This document shows, piece by piece, positions 64,000 through 64,000 of a stretch of DNA of 64,000 nucleotides. The stretch lies in the NCBI GenBank assembly GCA_022825825.1, contig JAJDWA010000001.1, positions 54,397 through 118,396 on the forward strand, in the 5' to 3' direction. The stretch comes from Candidatus Poribacteria bacterium. Lineage in GTDB: Bacteria > Poribacteria > WGA-4E > WGA-3G. The notes below the pieces were generated by a model. That model searched no databases. It was not told the DNA's origin and saw only the letters and a list, made by a program, of their open reading frames with translations. Numbering within the stretch: the stretch's first letter is position 1; each line of letters starts with the position of its first letter. The position numbers and the translations under genes were made by a program.

Positions 64000-64000
64000 C

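Overview
The window most resembles an uncultured bacterium of the Candidatus Poribacteria type (sponge-associated or marine). This is inference from gene content and sequence style, not from a marker gene. The signs are secreted WD40 proteins that open with a (D)xTQWxLPxxAKxRxGKG leader, dockerin and cohesin domains, C-termini with the signature NYPNPFNPETWIPYQLAN, formylglycine sulfatases, an ECF sigma factor fused to a beta-propeller, and AT-rich spacers full of small palindromic repeats.

Layout. 1-5.0 kb: two related WD40 genes, the second fused to a membrane-tethered ECF sigma factor. 5.0-9.9 kb: a near-consensus promoter driving an ornithine-type carbamoyltransferase and threonine synthase, a secreted unknown, a 599-bp miniature element with terminal inverted repeats and an 18-bp target duplication (8222-8820), and a D-2-hydroxyacid dehydrogenase. 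9.9-17.5 kb: a sulfatase, an odd cysteine-rich reading frame without a proper start, an Ig-repeat lipoprotein and a secreted 5'-nucleotidase. 17.5-19.0 kb: gene-free, dense in nested hairpins. 19.0-24.2 kb: two secreted WD40-dockerin proteins. 24.2-34.1 kb, mostly minus strand: sulfatase, epimerase, a dead HIT gene, tRNA-Leu, MFS transporter, DUF4159, macro-domain and DUF58 proteins, and a three-cohesin plus dockerin protein. 34.3-35.2 kb: seven tRNA genes, of which the last two are tRNA-Leu copies duplicated together with the start of tig. 35.3-43.4 kb: the proteostasis block tig-clpP-clpX-(Lon N-domain copy)-lon, an S4 RNA-binding protein and pdxA. 43.4-50.0 kb: a 2169-residue gingipain-like C25 protease. 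50.0-55.2 kb, minus strand: NIPSNAP, RraA-like, purE, metallo-hydrolase, VanZ-like and a YjhG/YagF-type sugar-acid dehydratase. 55.3-64 kb: accessory genes (an overlapping pair of unknowns, a Uma2 nuclease, a CotH-ankyrin fusion, an unknown, a GxxExxY nuclease inside hairpin repeats, an MBL-cupin fusion and a partial transposase).

How the genes may work together. Dockerin-bearing propellers and a cohesin array that also carries a dockerin suggest a cell-surface protein assembly. The shared FlgD-like C-terminal domains resemble type IX secretion sorting domains, and the C25 protease is a candidate for processing them. Sulfatases, a sugar-acid dehydratase, an RraA-like aldolase and a 2-hydroxyacid dehydrogenase fit use of sulfated polysaccharides. 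These links are inferred.

The strongest structural novelty is at 61185-62185. Four units of a 40-nt-arm inverted repeat stand in an array with about 157-bp period, and the GxxExxY nuclease gene replaces the short loop of exactly one unit.
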